From positions 1,736,001 to 1,800,000 of the forward strand of contig JADNRZ010000008.1 in the NCBI GenBank assembly GCA_015501605.1: DNA of 64,000 bases. The letters run 5' to 3'. The notes under the pieces are model-generated. The model was not told the DNA's origin, made no database searches, and saw only the letters and a list, made by a program, of their open reading frames with translations. Numbering within the stretch: the stretch's first letter is position 1; each line of letters begins with the position of its first letter. This DNA is from Panaeolus papilionaceus (Eukaryota; Basidiomycota; Agaricomycetes; Agaricales). Below are positions 1 through 11,005 of this stretch, one piece after another. The position numbers were made by a program, and so were the translations under genes.

Positions 1-1019
1 CAAAAGTTACAACCTTGCCTGACATTAGAAGGTGGGCCGTGACGAGAGCTGTCAGCGAGAGCCTGGATCGCTTTCTGCATATCATCAAGGCGAGCCATGA
101 TGTACGAGTTGTCCTGCTCAGTCTTCACAGGGCTGGCGCCCAGCGACGACAAGGGAACAGCAGCGACAGGATACTGCGATTGAGGAGGTGCAAATGAGGG
201 AACAAATGGAACTGACATGGAAGGAAGGAAGGGATTCGAATGCTGGTGACCACGAATGACAAAGCTGGCTGCATCAACAACCTGCTTGATGGTGAAGGGC
301 ATGTCTGGGTGCTGAGCTGTATGTGTGACCTGAAGGCGAATTGATACCTGAGTCCAGAGCGACTCTTGAAACCCTGTAACGAAGCGACGTTGGCACTCAA
401 TCTCGGACATATGATTCTTCGAGATGAGGAAGGAGGCGATGTGGGTGAAGTTGCGTTGATACTCGGCGATGTCAGCGACTGACTGAATGCCAGATTGACG
501 TGTTTGGAAGATGAGCTGGGTGAGATCGTTGACAGAGAACTTGTTGTCCACAGTGTCAGCTTCGAGATAAAGCTCGATAACGGCGTCCTTGAATACTTGG
601 TAGTTGGCAGGAATGGCTGAGAACGAGGGGAGGGATTGCCAAAGATCGGAGATGGAGTAGTCTGCATAGCGACAGATGGCGTCTATCTTGTCACGGTCTG
701 TAGTGACACTGGCTTGCTGGCAGATGAACTCGACCTCGGCGAAGTACTGACGGATTTCACGATCACAAGCGGCAGTGAACCTGGGGGCTGTAGTAGCACC
801 ACGACCTGGTAATGGAACAATAGTAGCCATGGTAAACAGAGCTGGAAATGATGGAGGAAGGGGTAGCGGTGAAGGCGAACGAGGTGTGTGATACTGGGAA
901 GGGAGAGGAGCTGGTGACGAAGGTGGAGTGGGTGTAGGTAGGTCTTGGAAGCTGAAAAGAGGCGACGAAGGTGGTGAAGGAAGGTTGTTGTGAACGGCTT
1001 GAGCGTCATGAGCGCTCAT
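1..1019 (-). pseudogene. Gypsy gag, N-terminal part (inverted copy, cut by window edge)
   Basis: This is the reverse complement of the first ~1,019 bases of the gypsy gag reading frame that starts at 14,423. It covers the proline/serine-rich leader and the capsid-like region and reaches the window edge just before the zinc knuckle. The frame is open across this part. Whether the remainder of the element is present to the left cannot be seen. Confidence 0.85.
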
Positions 1020-1686
1020 GTACGGGTTCGTGCGGTCTGGAGAGCTGAGGTTTGAAGAGGTAAGCTGGGGGCGATGGAGAGGGCTTCAGGTTGGCAACGG
1101 CGACACTGAGAGACGAAACGAAGCGATAAGAGAGCAGAAACCGGTGACAGTGGCAACTAGGAACGAAAGCCAACGATGGTGGCTACATAGGACGACGAGG
1201 AGACGAAGAATAAGCAATAAAATCGAACCAGACACAGCTGGCGACGCTGAGAGACTGAGAGACGACGAAATACAACTGAAATCGAACCAGACGACGGCTG
1301 GTATGACTGCTAAGGCGAAAAGAGAGTGGAACGAAGCTCAGACACGAAAATATGGGGGGTAAGAATGATCTGCTTTTCCCAGGTAGGCTATGATACAAAG
1401 ATATTGTAGCTACTGGAAAATGTATCTACAACAAGAGAAAACAATTGAATAATGATGGAGGTTGTCATATGAAACAAAGAAACAACAGATGGAACAATGG
1501 TTTTGAATAAATTAATGAAAAGAAGTCATGAAATTGTAAAGATGGTTGGTAGTGCAGGCGTGATAGTGTGCGTGTGTGAGCGCTATACTGATGCCGTGGC
1601 CTAGGCGCTTGAACGGCAAGTCACTGAATTAGTCCAAAAACGTACAAAGGCGCGAAAACGGAGATAGATGGGCGCGCAGCTCATCA
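1009..1686 (-). repeat. Gypsy 5' LTR, copy in the left arm
   Basis: This 678-bp LTR (TGATGAGC...GCGCTCA in the element's own direction) is the mirror copy of the LTR at 13,756-14,433. It abuts copia sequence at 1,687 through exactly the same junction as in the right arm, so the gypsy-in-copia junction existed before the inversion/duplication. Confidence 0.88.
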
Positions 1687-4436
1687 CCGCGACCTCCTCC
1701 AAGTGAGGATCCATCAGATGATACTCATCCATCTACTCCAACAGAAGAAGGTGATGATGGCTGGAATGATTTTGAGGTTCCACCACAAATGAAACCCCAG
1801 AATCGTCCCAAGCCTCCACCTGCTCCACCTGCCCCTAAAGCACCTAAAGGTCCAAGTGGTCTAGCACCTGCTGCTCCAAAGCCTCTGGTGCCTAATATAC
1901 CAAGGCCAGGTACTTCAGGCAACCAACTGGTTGCATCTGGGTCTAAGCATGGTGACACTGGTCCCACTTCCCAATCAAGGGACACTACTGCTCCTACTTC
2001 TCCACATTCTAATCCTCCTTCTATCAATCCTCATCCTCCTGCTTCAGCTGCTCCTCCTGTTTTTCCTGGTGCTACAATACAGGAAGAACTTGAGATGATG
2101 CAGAAACTATCTGAACAACAACAGATAGTTGACATTTTTCTGCAAGCTAAAAAGGAAGGACTCCCACCACCTTCAGGATTTTTTCCAGAAGGAACAAGTT
2201 GGGATGACATAATGAAAAAAGTGTCAAAAGTACTTGATGGTATTAAGGAAAACTCTGAACTTGTGGAGAAAAACGTAATGATAGGCTTAGGTGGGAGGCA
2301 GAACACAGGATTGTACCTGCTCCAGCCCCACCAAGGACATTGCCGCCAACTCCAGTGGTTGAAAATCCAATGCCTATACCAGAGTCTCCTGTTCAGGAAA
2401 CTCAGGAAGCAGATAGTGGTGAAGGTGCTCGTATGTGCCCACATAGGGAAGTTAAAGTTCCTAGATGTGAGGGGAATGTGTATGGTGAAAACTGACACCC
2501 CACAGACATAGAAAAAGGCATTAGCAATATGCACAAGTGGGAGAAGCAAGTGGGTTTGTCAACGGGTAGCTCCCAGCGACCAACCACACCAGCTAGGTCA
2601 GATCTGGTTTCCCAACCAAGTCCTACCACTCCTATTATTCCGAGCGAGATGCGAACCTTGCTGCCTGCCCCTATCGTTGAACAAAAGGAACAAGCATCTG
2701 AGCCATCCCCTGAAGGTTCAGAGGATGAAGCTGAAGTTGAAGCTGATCTCAAAGCAGAATCTGATGATTCAGAGGATGCTGATATTGCTCAACTCACTTG
2801 GATGGTGGAAGAACTAGCCTGGGAAGGGGGAGTAAAACTCATTCAATATCTGCTTCACAAAGCAATACCTTTGAATGATGATCTTCCAACACATTTCCAT
2901 GATATCTTCAGGATGAAACCAGAACTGAAGAAGGAGTGGATAGATGCATGTCAAGAAGAACTAGAGGCTCTTTGTTGATGCAGAGTTCTTGAGCTCTGCA
3001 ACTTGCCTTGCAACTGCAGGGCAATCAAAAACCATTGGGTCTTTGCTATCAAATCTGATGGTTGCAAGAAGGCTTGCCTTGTTGCTAAAGGCTTCTCTCA
3101 GCTTGAAGGGATTGACTATGATGAGATCTTCTCACCAGTCACAGTGGTTCGTTATGAAACACTAAGACTTGTCGTGGCCCTCACAGCTTTGGAGAAATGG
3201 CATATCCAAGGTCTTGACATTAAGAATGCCTTCCTTTATGGTGAACTTGATGAAGAGATTTATATGGAACAGCCAGAGGGATTTAAACTCCCTGGCCAAG
3301 AGCACATGGTGTATTGTCTCCAACGAGCCTTATATGGATTGAAGCAAGCTTCACACTCGTGGTGGAAACAGCTCAACAAGTCTATGACTGGGCTGGGTTT
3401 CAAGCGAGCTCTTTCCGATGCTGGTGTCTTTGTACACAAAGCAAAAAATGGTGACATTGTCATCGCCATTATCTATGTTGATGATGGACTCTTCATCGGT
3501 CCTAATTTGGCACTTGTGCTGAAGAAAAAGACTGAATTCATGAAGATCTGGGAGTGTCAAGATCTTGGTGAAGCTAAGGAATTATTAGGTATGTGTATTA
3601 GGCATATGCATGGCAACATCATGCTTGACCAAGCAATGTACCTTGAAAAAGTGTTGTAGCGCTTTGGCATGCTTAATGCCAATCCTACCAAGATTCCTCT
3701 TCCCAAGGGCTACCAGCCTGTACCTAATCCAGGTACCTCCACTCTCAAACTTCGTCGAGAATTCCAGACAGTGATCGGATCACTATTGTACCTTATGATT
3801 GGCACACAACCAGATATTGCCTATGCTGTCATCAAGCTGTCACAGTTTTCTGCTAATCCTTCTGAGGATCACCTTCGTCATGCCAAGAGTATCTGCCGCT
3901 ATTTAGTTGGCACATCCAACTATGCTCTGGTGTACAAGGGAGATCCAAAGATTGGACTCATTGCCTACACCGATTCTGACTGGGCTGCTGATACCATCAA
4001 GTGCCATTCTCAGACTGGATACTTTATGAAATTGGCAAGCTGTATTATCTGTTGGGTTTCTCAAGCCCAGAAAACAGTTGCTCTCTCTTCAACTGAAGCA
4101 GAGTATATGGCCTTGTCAGATTGCGCCCAACAGGTTGTGTGGCTACAATCACTCCTTTCTGAAATTGGTTATACCAAACAGAAAACCCCTGTCTGTGGAG
4201 ACAATCAAGGCTCAATTTTCATTGCCTCTAATCCTGTCCAGGAACGTTGCACCAAGCACATTGATATTCAATATCACTACATCCATCAGTGTATTGAAGA
4301 CAATAAGATCGATGCTCTCTTCATTGATGGTGCTGAGAATCCTGCAGACATGTTCACAAAGGCTCTTGATCGTGTCAAGTTCTCCAAGTTCTTGGGGACA
4401 CTTGGATTAGTCTTCTATCCACAGAAAGCTTAAGCG
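1687..4436 (+). pseudogene. Ty1/copia pol 3' half: linker, reverse transcriptase, RNase H (broken)
   Basis: Copia-type polyprotein remnant in the plus direction. A proline-rich linker (from ~1,789) is followed by a frameshift near 2,285, then reverse transcriptase with the copia signature YVDD (about 3,475-3,486) and RNase H with the TDSDWA and STEAEYMA motifs (about 3,970-4,110). In-frame nonsense codons interrupt it at 2,976-2,978 (TGA) and 3,657-3,659 (TAG), so no full polyprotein can be made. The stop is followed by a purine-rich tract (GAGGGGGAG, ~4,466-4,474) abutting the LTR, as expected for a polypurine tract. It is identical to the copy at 11,006-13,755 on the other strand. Confidence 0.92.
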
Positions 4437-4474
4437 CTGAGCACACTAAAGCCACTGTACTCAGCGAGGGGGAG

Positions 4475-4864
4475 TGTTGAGATTTAGATCTCATCTTGGA
4501 TATCTCATCTTAGATAGATCTACAATCTTCATCTACAATCTTAGATACATCTTAGATACATTCCTAGATTCATACTGCTTGTACTGCATACTACATGCAC
4601 TGCATACTGCATGTACTCTGGAACTTTCAGTCAACATGAGTCATTGAATGACTCACTTTCCTTCATTACTCCAGATACCCCAATAGGCACTTACATAGAC
4701 TACCATATTTAGCTACCATTTTATGTATATAAGCACCTCACTTTCTCTCTATCTCAATAACAGCTTTACCAGCTATTCTATTGCTCTCCTAGCCTCTTTA
4801 CAATCTTCCTAACCAGGTGAGGCAGTTAGCTAGGGCACTCTGTGCACACTATGCTGTTTCAACA
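4475..4864 (+). repeat. Copia LTR (left-arm copy)
   Basis: A 390-bp LTR starting TGTTGAG and ending TCAACA, directly after the polypurine tract. It contains a TATA-like run (TGTATATAAGC near 4,720). It is the mirror copy of 10,578-10,967 and near-identical to the LTR at 30,271-30,660. Confidence 0.9.
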
Positions 4865-5463
4865 GAGGGCAGGGGCAGAAATGCCCAGTTAGTCATATCC
4901 CTACCCAGATGACACTATCTCTACCCAGTCATAGTATTCTTGTCACCCGCATTTTTGCTGATGAGTGACAACATATTCTCCATAATTATGCTTTTTCAAT
5001 TTCAAGTTGCCAGTACATAGATGCGCCTATTCTGATAACAACTCCCCAATTAGGTGAAGTTTGTATAATGCCTAAAGGCATTGACTTGGAAACTGGTGAC
5101 AGATCTTCATATGTAACAGCATTGATTAGATGTCTGGTTTAGTAAATTTTTGTAAGTGTTTTTGGAGATTTTCCATCATATTGTTGATTAAACACACACC
5201 AGCTGCCTAGAGTATTAATGCCTACAAGTCAGAATGGGGCTGCTTGATCTATATCAGTCTAGTGCCAACAAATTGGACCCCAACCTGCATAAGGAACCAT
5301 TTCTGCGAAATCTAACCATATTGTGAGCATGTGGACCTGTTGTTCGGCCTCTTAAGATTCGGTCTTCTCCTATAAATGAGAAGCAATCCACTTGGACTGC
5401 ATTGGAATTTGTATATAAAGGCTGTTTCAATTTAACTCAACTACTAGCGAAACAGATTAACTT
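4865..5463. other. Host flank shared by both palindrome arms; TATA-like box near 5,411
   Basis: About 600 bp with no convincing reading frame. It starts with GAGGG, the complement of the copia target duplication CCCTC. A TATA-like sequence (GTATATAAAG) lies at about 5,411. In the right arm the equivalent sequence sits just upstream of a decayed kinase-like gene, so this is probably a duplicated promoter. In the left arm the sequence after 5,463 is unrelated to that gene. Confidence 0.5.
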
Positions 5464-5779
5464 GCCAGGGAACGGAGAAATGCAGTGCTGCAAGAATCAT
5501 CTATGATCCACTGGCAGAGCCTTGAATGTACGAAACATTGACAGTATGTGTTCATAGAATGTGTACAGTCACTTTTCATTGGCATCGCTTCAGATTTATG
5601 CTTCCTACCCCAATTCTCCTTGCAGATGATGTGTATTTGAGGTCTTCATGAATATGAATAGGAATAGGAATATGACTGGACCATAGTCGCACAAATGTGG
5701 CTAAACCGGGTTTGTTTCTGTACCTGCTTGCTTTGCAAGTGATCCCACAAATTATTGTGGATACAGCAGTTAGATCATA
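5464..5779. other. No gene seen
   Basis: AT-rich sequence between the arm end and the MITE. No splice-supported or motif-bearing frame is visible. Confidence 0.5.
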
Positions 5780-6125
5780 CAGTGATCCACTGGTCCTTGG
5801 CACAGCCAATTGTAATTGATGCACTGCACACCCAAATTTTGCTCGTTTTCTTGCATAGGTATAGATTTAAATTATTTATATGAGATTCTGAAAAAAAAAG
5901 AATAAACTTTTTTCTGGGGGTCCAGTTATGCTGCAGTTAATCAAACATGACACAAAACCCATTCCTTGAAACAACGAATATCCATCCCCTTCTAGTTGAC
6001 CCACCAGCTCATAATTTTGAGAGCATACTTTCGGAGCGCTAAGGTATATTCTTGCAAATTTTCAGAGTTATCGAGGTAGCAATTGTCGAGATATGAGACT
6101 TGTGCCAAGGACTGGTGGATCACTG
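5780..6125. mobile_element. Short Tc1/mariner-type MITE
   Basis: 346 bp bounded by a ~25-bp terminal inverted repeat, CAGTGATCCACTGGTCCTTG at the left and its reverse complement at the right. The dinucleotide TA flanks each end (5,778-5,779 and 6,126-6,127), the target duplication typical of Tc1/mariner. There is no transposase frame, so it would depend on a transposase encoded elsewhere. Confidence 0.75.
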
Positions 6126-6662
6126 TATTGGGTGCGAAATGGAAGACAATGTTGAGCCTGTATGATATCTAATTTCACACCGCATGTCATTGTCAATAGT
6201 GTATGTGTAACATAACTCTGCCATTGACTAAACGATGATTGTCAGTTGATTATAATCACGATTTTCATTCTAACCACTGTATTGAAATTGTGGACATATT
6301 ATGTATATAGCATAACTGTGTTATTAGACCACTGCATTCCAGGCTTACATGGCATTATTCCACCTACAAGCTCAACACATTGATTGGTAGAGGAGTGTGG
6401 AAAGCCCTATCATGAACATGTGTACAACATCACATATGTAAGTAGTATACAAAGACCTGGGTTTGAACATGTGTCAAAGCCAGATGAGGTTGGGCTCAGG
6501 CTTGTCAATCGGCAGAGAACCTCCTGGTTTCAATGCACTGATGAGGAATGTCCTTGGTCATGGATTAAGTATGTGCTTGAGTCATTTTCTCAGATGCAAA
6601 TGTCATCTAAAAGGAGAACAAGGGTAAAAAGGCCAGAGATATGCTTAGCACACAGACTTGCC
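6126..6662. other. No recognisable gene
   Basis: Contains one ~100-codon open frame on the plus strand (6,384-6,701) with no motif I recognise. It overlaps the kinase fragment on the other strand and is probably not a gene. Confidence 0.4.
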
Positions 6663-6980
6663 TCACACCTCCAATGTCAGTGGTTCTCGATCATTGCATG
6701 ATTGACGTGGGTCTAGGTTGCAGCTGCAGCCACTGGGATACATACTTATCAGTGTTGCAATGAGGATTGTATTGTAGCCATTGAGCCTTGGAAGACGCTG
6801 AGTATGTGTAGAAGGAGCCTTCTGGACCACCATCTGCTCATTGTCCCAGAGAAGCACAGCATACCGTTTGTAAAAGACCTGCCTCAAGATATACCATTTG
6901 GCTCTCAAGGAGTTGCTTGCCTCATTTTCACAGTCACATGGGGCGTGCCAGTTGTCTATGGTATGGGGTAGCTCAGGCAT
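6663..6980 (-). pseudogene. Fragment of a fungal kinase-like protein (second, truncated paralogue)
   Basis: The translated fragment matches the N-terminal part of the kinase-like pseudogene at 7,777-9,000 column by column: LPHTIDNW versus LPQTVDYW, FYKRYAVLLW versus FQKRYSVKLW, LPRLNGYNT versus LPKPNSFNT. Only this N-terminal, pre-catalytic part is present; no HRD or DFG-type motif follows. A solo LTR starts 25 bp upstream of it. It is a dead tandem duplicate. Confidence 0.6.
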
Positions 6981-7004
6981 GGTGTCAGGTGCAGATATTG
7001 TGGT

Positions 7005-7553
7005 TGTTATGCTATATCTTTTCTTTTCATCTTATCTTGCTATCTATCTTATCATCATGTACTATCATCTCTCTTTGTACTTGTAGCTTGTCTTATCTCT
7101 CTTATCTTTTCCTTTCTCACTCCACTTCCATTCCTGCTGTCGCCCCACATCTATCTCCTATCTATGACTTGCTCTCTTACTCATCTCTCTCACATTTATG
7201 ACTCATTCCTACTTCTTTCTCTCATGCTCGCTCCACTCTGACTCACAAACTTTACACCTTATCTACATTGCCTCATACATGCACAGCCACTGTAGATACT
7301 TATATAAGCTGGTAGTTTATACCCTTTGTTCTTTAGCTAGTTCTTTAACTACAATAGAATGATCACTTCTACTGGACTTCTTTTACTTGCTCTCTGCTAA
7401 GACAATACCATTGAGCAACTCTTGAAGTGGCATTCTTAGTTAGATTCCCTTGAACTCAATGTACATGCTGAACAGCTCTGACTCTACCTTCGACTTTCAT
7501 TCTTGTTGACTCTATGGCCAGACTTGTATGCACTGAACAAGTCAACTGTAACA
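7005..7553 (+). mobile_element. Solo LTR, 549 bp
   Basis: Begins TGTTATGC and ends GTAACA, with the 5-bp duplication GTGGT on both sides (7,000-7,004 and 7,554-7,558). Its C/T-rich first half and the block around TACCCTTTGTTCTTTAGC closely resemble the 982-bp solo LTR at 27,104-28,085, so the two belong to one family. No internal region remains. It lies between the two kinase-like remnants. Confidence 0.8.
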
Positions 7554-7776
7554 GTGGTTATGATGGTATGAACAATGCAGAAATCTGTTTGATTTCAACT
7601 CATGACTGTTCCTCAAGTTATGGTTAATTGCACAGTGACATAATGATTATGGTCTGATGAAGGGTACAAATACTAGAGAGTAATCAGGCTCCTATGCATA
7701 GCTAGGTGCACAACAAGTGTGGCACAGCCACTTCAATTTTCAAATTAGATGCATATATATATGAGGAAAGGATCTA

Positions 7777-9000
7777 TCACATAAACCCAGCAAATGACTT
7801 GTGAAGGCTGGTTGGCAGTTGGCTTCGAACAAAAGTTTCCAGACAGAGGAGAGCCTGGGCAGCTGTAATACACTCCTCTGCATTATCATTGCTCATATCC
7901 TCAAATATCTGAGCAACTTCGTCAAAACCTGTCTGAAGAATTTTGACATTAGTTGAATATTGACAGACCAAGTTCCAAGAGCCTACCTTGAGCTGTTTGA
8001 TATTGCTACTGAACTGCCAGACATCCAACTTAAATGGAGAATAACGCTCAGCCTGATAAACCTCAGGGGGCTGTCTTCAACCACATTCTTTGAGGTTTCT
8101 GGGGAACTTGGGTACCTTCATGTTTCCAGGCTTGGTTCCTTCCAGAAACATGACAGCATCTTCGAAGTCAATAATCCAGATGCGTGGACAGACAATTGCA
8201 TGTTTTGTCATAGACTTGGGCTGCCATTGAATCATAAAGTTGGCAAGGAATAAGTCCTAGAGAGAACAATGTTGGAGAGAGTATTGAACAAGACACAAGT
8301 ACAGTGTACCTGATGAGCAATCTGATTTTCATGCAAGTATACTATACCCTGAATAAAGACAGTAAGGACACAATGGATGCAAACGTAACGAAGAGACAAT
8401 CCAACAACCTCTAGGGCCTCCATGACCATGTATAGAGCATCCTCCACTGAATTCACATAAAAATCACTAAATGCAAAGCTTAAATTTGTGTCCAGTCTTG
8501 GGAAGACACCAAAAGTGATGTCTTCAAAAACCATCTCCTCAAGCATCGGCAGAACATGGTTGGTGCTTAAGAGGATGTCTGGGGTTTGATTAAGGAAGTG
8601 CTAAATGTTGAGATAGTTTCCACCAACGCTACCTAAGGTAATGACCTGAACCATGACATTGCAGCCTGTCAATGTCCACACTACATGTTGGGCACCAGAG
8701 CACAGGCACCAACAGGGCCAGTGATATATACCTTTGTCTATATTGACATGTGATAGAGTATTGAAGCTGTTTGGTTTTGGTAGCCTAGTATCCTCTGGCC
8801 ATGGACGCTGGTTGCACAGGTGTTCACTGAGCCAAAGTTTAACACTGTATCTTTTCTGAAAGAGGTTGTCTAAAAGACACCACTTTGCAGCAATTTTATT
8901 ATCCTCCATTTCATAAAGATCAAAGAGGTCCCTCCAATAATCAACTGTCTGTGGAAGCTGTGATGTGAATGGATGAATACATTTTTATGTGAGTGTGAAC
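7777..9000 (-). pseudogene. Fungal protein-kinase-like gene, decayed
   Basis: Reading the minus strand, exons joined by plausible GT-AG introns give an N-terminal LPQTVDYWRDLF block, then FGVFPRLDTN, a catalytic loop IAHQ-DLFLANF (HRD replaced by HQD, with the intron inside it), a metal-binding loop IIDFEDA (DFG replaced by DFE), and an activation/APE-like region RQPPEVYQAERYSPFKLDVW. This order is that of the divergent kinase-like proteins common in Agaricomycetes. Two in-frame nonsense codons break it: TAG at 8,601-8,603 before the catalytic loop and TGA at 8,077-8,079 just before PPEVY. The atypical HQD/DFE residues suggest it may have been a pseudokinase-type family even when intact. Confidence 0.75.
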
Positions 9001-9517
9001 TGTGATGTGGCATACCTCAGATCTGTCTGGCAACACAATATCAGGTTGCTGTGGTAGAGATGCATGTGAAGATGTTTTTACTTTTTTATGGTTAAAGAGA
9101 AGATAGATTGCAGCAGATGCAGAAAAAATTAATGGAACCCTATCCATCACTGAACAGACAATAAAGCACTGAAACAAGGAATGGATACATCAACAAAACT
9201 GGTTACAGGTAACTTGTCTGACACTGAGCCCCTGACTTCAATGTTATGTAATACTAATACTAACTCCGAACTCGGACTCCCACAGCCTGAAGCGAATCAT
9301 GTGTTCCTTACAGAAACAGTGCGCTCCATTTAAGAGCTCAAGCATCTTTAGGAATGGAGAAGGAATTCATCTTTAGAGTAGACTAGTAGACTCTATTCAG
9401 ATGATGACCTTGCGGATGCTGTGTCAGCATGTGACAATAATAGCAGTTATATATTTGAAAATTTGAAACAGTAGTAGTTCCTGATTCAACAACATTTACT
9501 CTTCATATGTGATCACT

Positions 9518-9880
9518 TCAAGGTGGAAGCAGGTGGCTTAGTCTGAGAGACAGAAATTCTTGTCCACAAAAACGGTCAGTTATCATCAGAACTTCCAGGA
9601 GAAGGGGACACCAACAGGTCCGAGTCTGGCATCTCTTGCAGGGTTGAATTGAGAACGAACATGGAGGTACCATCCTGAAACACAAGAAGACTGGCTGGCT
9701 AAATTTGACAAGGTAGAAGTTGGCGTTTCTTGTGTGAAGGTTTTGACGAAACAATATGCATACCCCTCTCCTGCTCTCAACATGATCTTTATACAGACCA
9801 ATGTAGTCTCTGGAGTTTCCACTCTTGAATTTTGCAGTAAATTTCATTTTGGTTCCTAGCTGTTGCCAATGTGTAAGCAA
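9518..9880 (-). other. Possible 5' exon region of the kinase-like gene
   Basis: On the minus strand, between a TATA-like box near 10,030 and the kinase-like exons, two frames look coding: one with KFTAKFKSGNSRDYIGLYKD, then another with DGTSMFVLNSTLQEMPDSDL. I could not join them with confident splice sites, and the link to the kinase-like exons below 9,000 is inferred from position only. The 9,180-9,517 stretch shows nothing I recognise. Confidence 0.3.
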
Positions 9881-10577
9881 CTCTGAGATCCAATGTACAC
9901 AGTTATAGAGAAGAAATGACCTACTGTAGGCATGCTTGGATATTGTGCAGTGCTGAGGAGGAAGTGGGTGGATGATAGAAGTTAATCTGTTTCGCTAGTA
10001 GTTGAGTTAAATTGAAACAGCCTTTATATACAAATTCCAATGCAGTCCAAGTGGATTGCTTCTCATTTATAGGAGAAGACCGAATCTTAAGAGGCCGAAC
10101 AACAGGTCCACATGCTCACAATATGGTTAGATTTCGCAGAAATGGTTCCTTATGCAGGTTGGGGTCCAATTTGTTGGCACTAGACTGATATAGATCAAGC
10201 AGCCCCATTCTGACTTGTAGGCATTAATACTCTAGGCAGCTGGTGTGTGTTTAATCAACAATATGATGGAAAATCTCCAAAAACACTTACAAAAATTTAC
10301 TAAACCAGACATCTAATCAATGCTGTTACATATGAAGATCTGTCACCAGTTTCCAAGTCAATGCCTTTAGGCATTATACAAACTTCACCTAATTGGGGAG
10401 TTGTTATCAGAATAGGCGCATCTATGTACTGGCAACTTGAAATTGAAAAAGCATAATTATGGAGAATATGTTGTCACTCATCAGCAAAAATGCGGGTGAC
10501 AAGAATACTATGACTGGGTAGAGATAGTGTCATCTGGGTAGGGATATGACTAACTGGGCATTTCTGCCCCTGCCCTC

Positions 10578-10967
10578 TGTTGAAACAGCATAGTGTGCAC
10601 AGAGTGCCCTAGCTAACTGCCTCACCTGGTTAGGAAGATTGTAAAGAGGCTAGGAGAGCAATAGAATAGCTGGTAAAGCTGTTATTGAGATAGAGAGAAA
10701 GTGAGGTGCTTATATACATAAAATGGTAGCTAAATATGGTAGTCTATGTAAGTGCCTATTGGGGTATCTGGAGTAATGAAGGAAAGTGAGTCATTCAATG
10801 ACTCATGTTGACTGAAAGTTCCAGAGTACATGCAGTATGCAGTGCATGTAGTATGCAGTACAAGCAGTATGAATCTAGGAATGTATCTAAGATGTATCTA
10901 AGATTGTAGATGAAGATTGTAGATCTATCTAAGATGAGATATCCAAGATGAGATCTAAATCTCAACA
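10578..10967 (-). repeat. Copia 3' LTR
   Basis: 390 bp, TGTTGAG...CAACA in the element's direction, flanked on the outside by CCCTC. Compared with the 5' LTR at 30,271 it differs at several scattered bases, including the last-but-fourth base of the terminal TTTCAACA/TTTCTACA. Confidence 0.92.
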
Positions 10968-11005
10968 CTCCCCCTCGCTGAGTACAGTGGCTTTAGTGTG
11001 CTCAG

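Larger units (their letters stand above)
1..5463. repeat. Left arm of a large inverted repeat (runs off the window start)
   Basis: Every position x in this arm pairs with 15,442-x on the other strand, from position 1 (pairs with 15,441) to about 5,463 (pairs with 9,979). All reading frames in the two arms give identical proteins with no indel. The arm holds, in order, the inverted 5' end of the gypsy element, its LTR, the 3' half of the copia element, the copia LTR and about 600 bp of flanking DNA ending about 40 bp past a TATA-like box. It continues beyond the window start, so its true length is unknown. It is either a very recent inverted duplication or an assembly fold-back. Confidence 0.93.
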
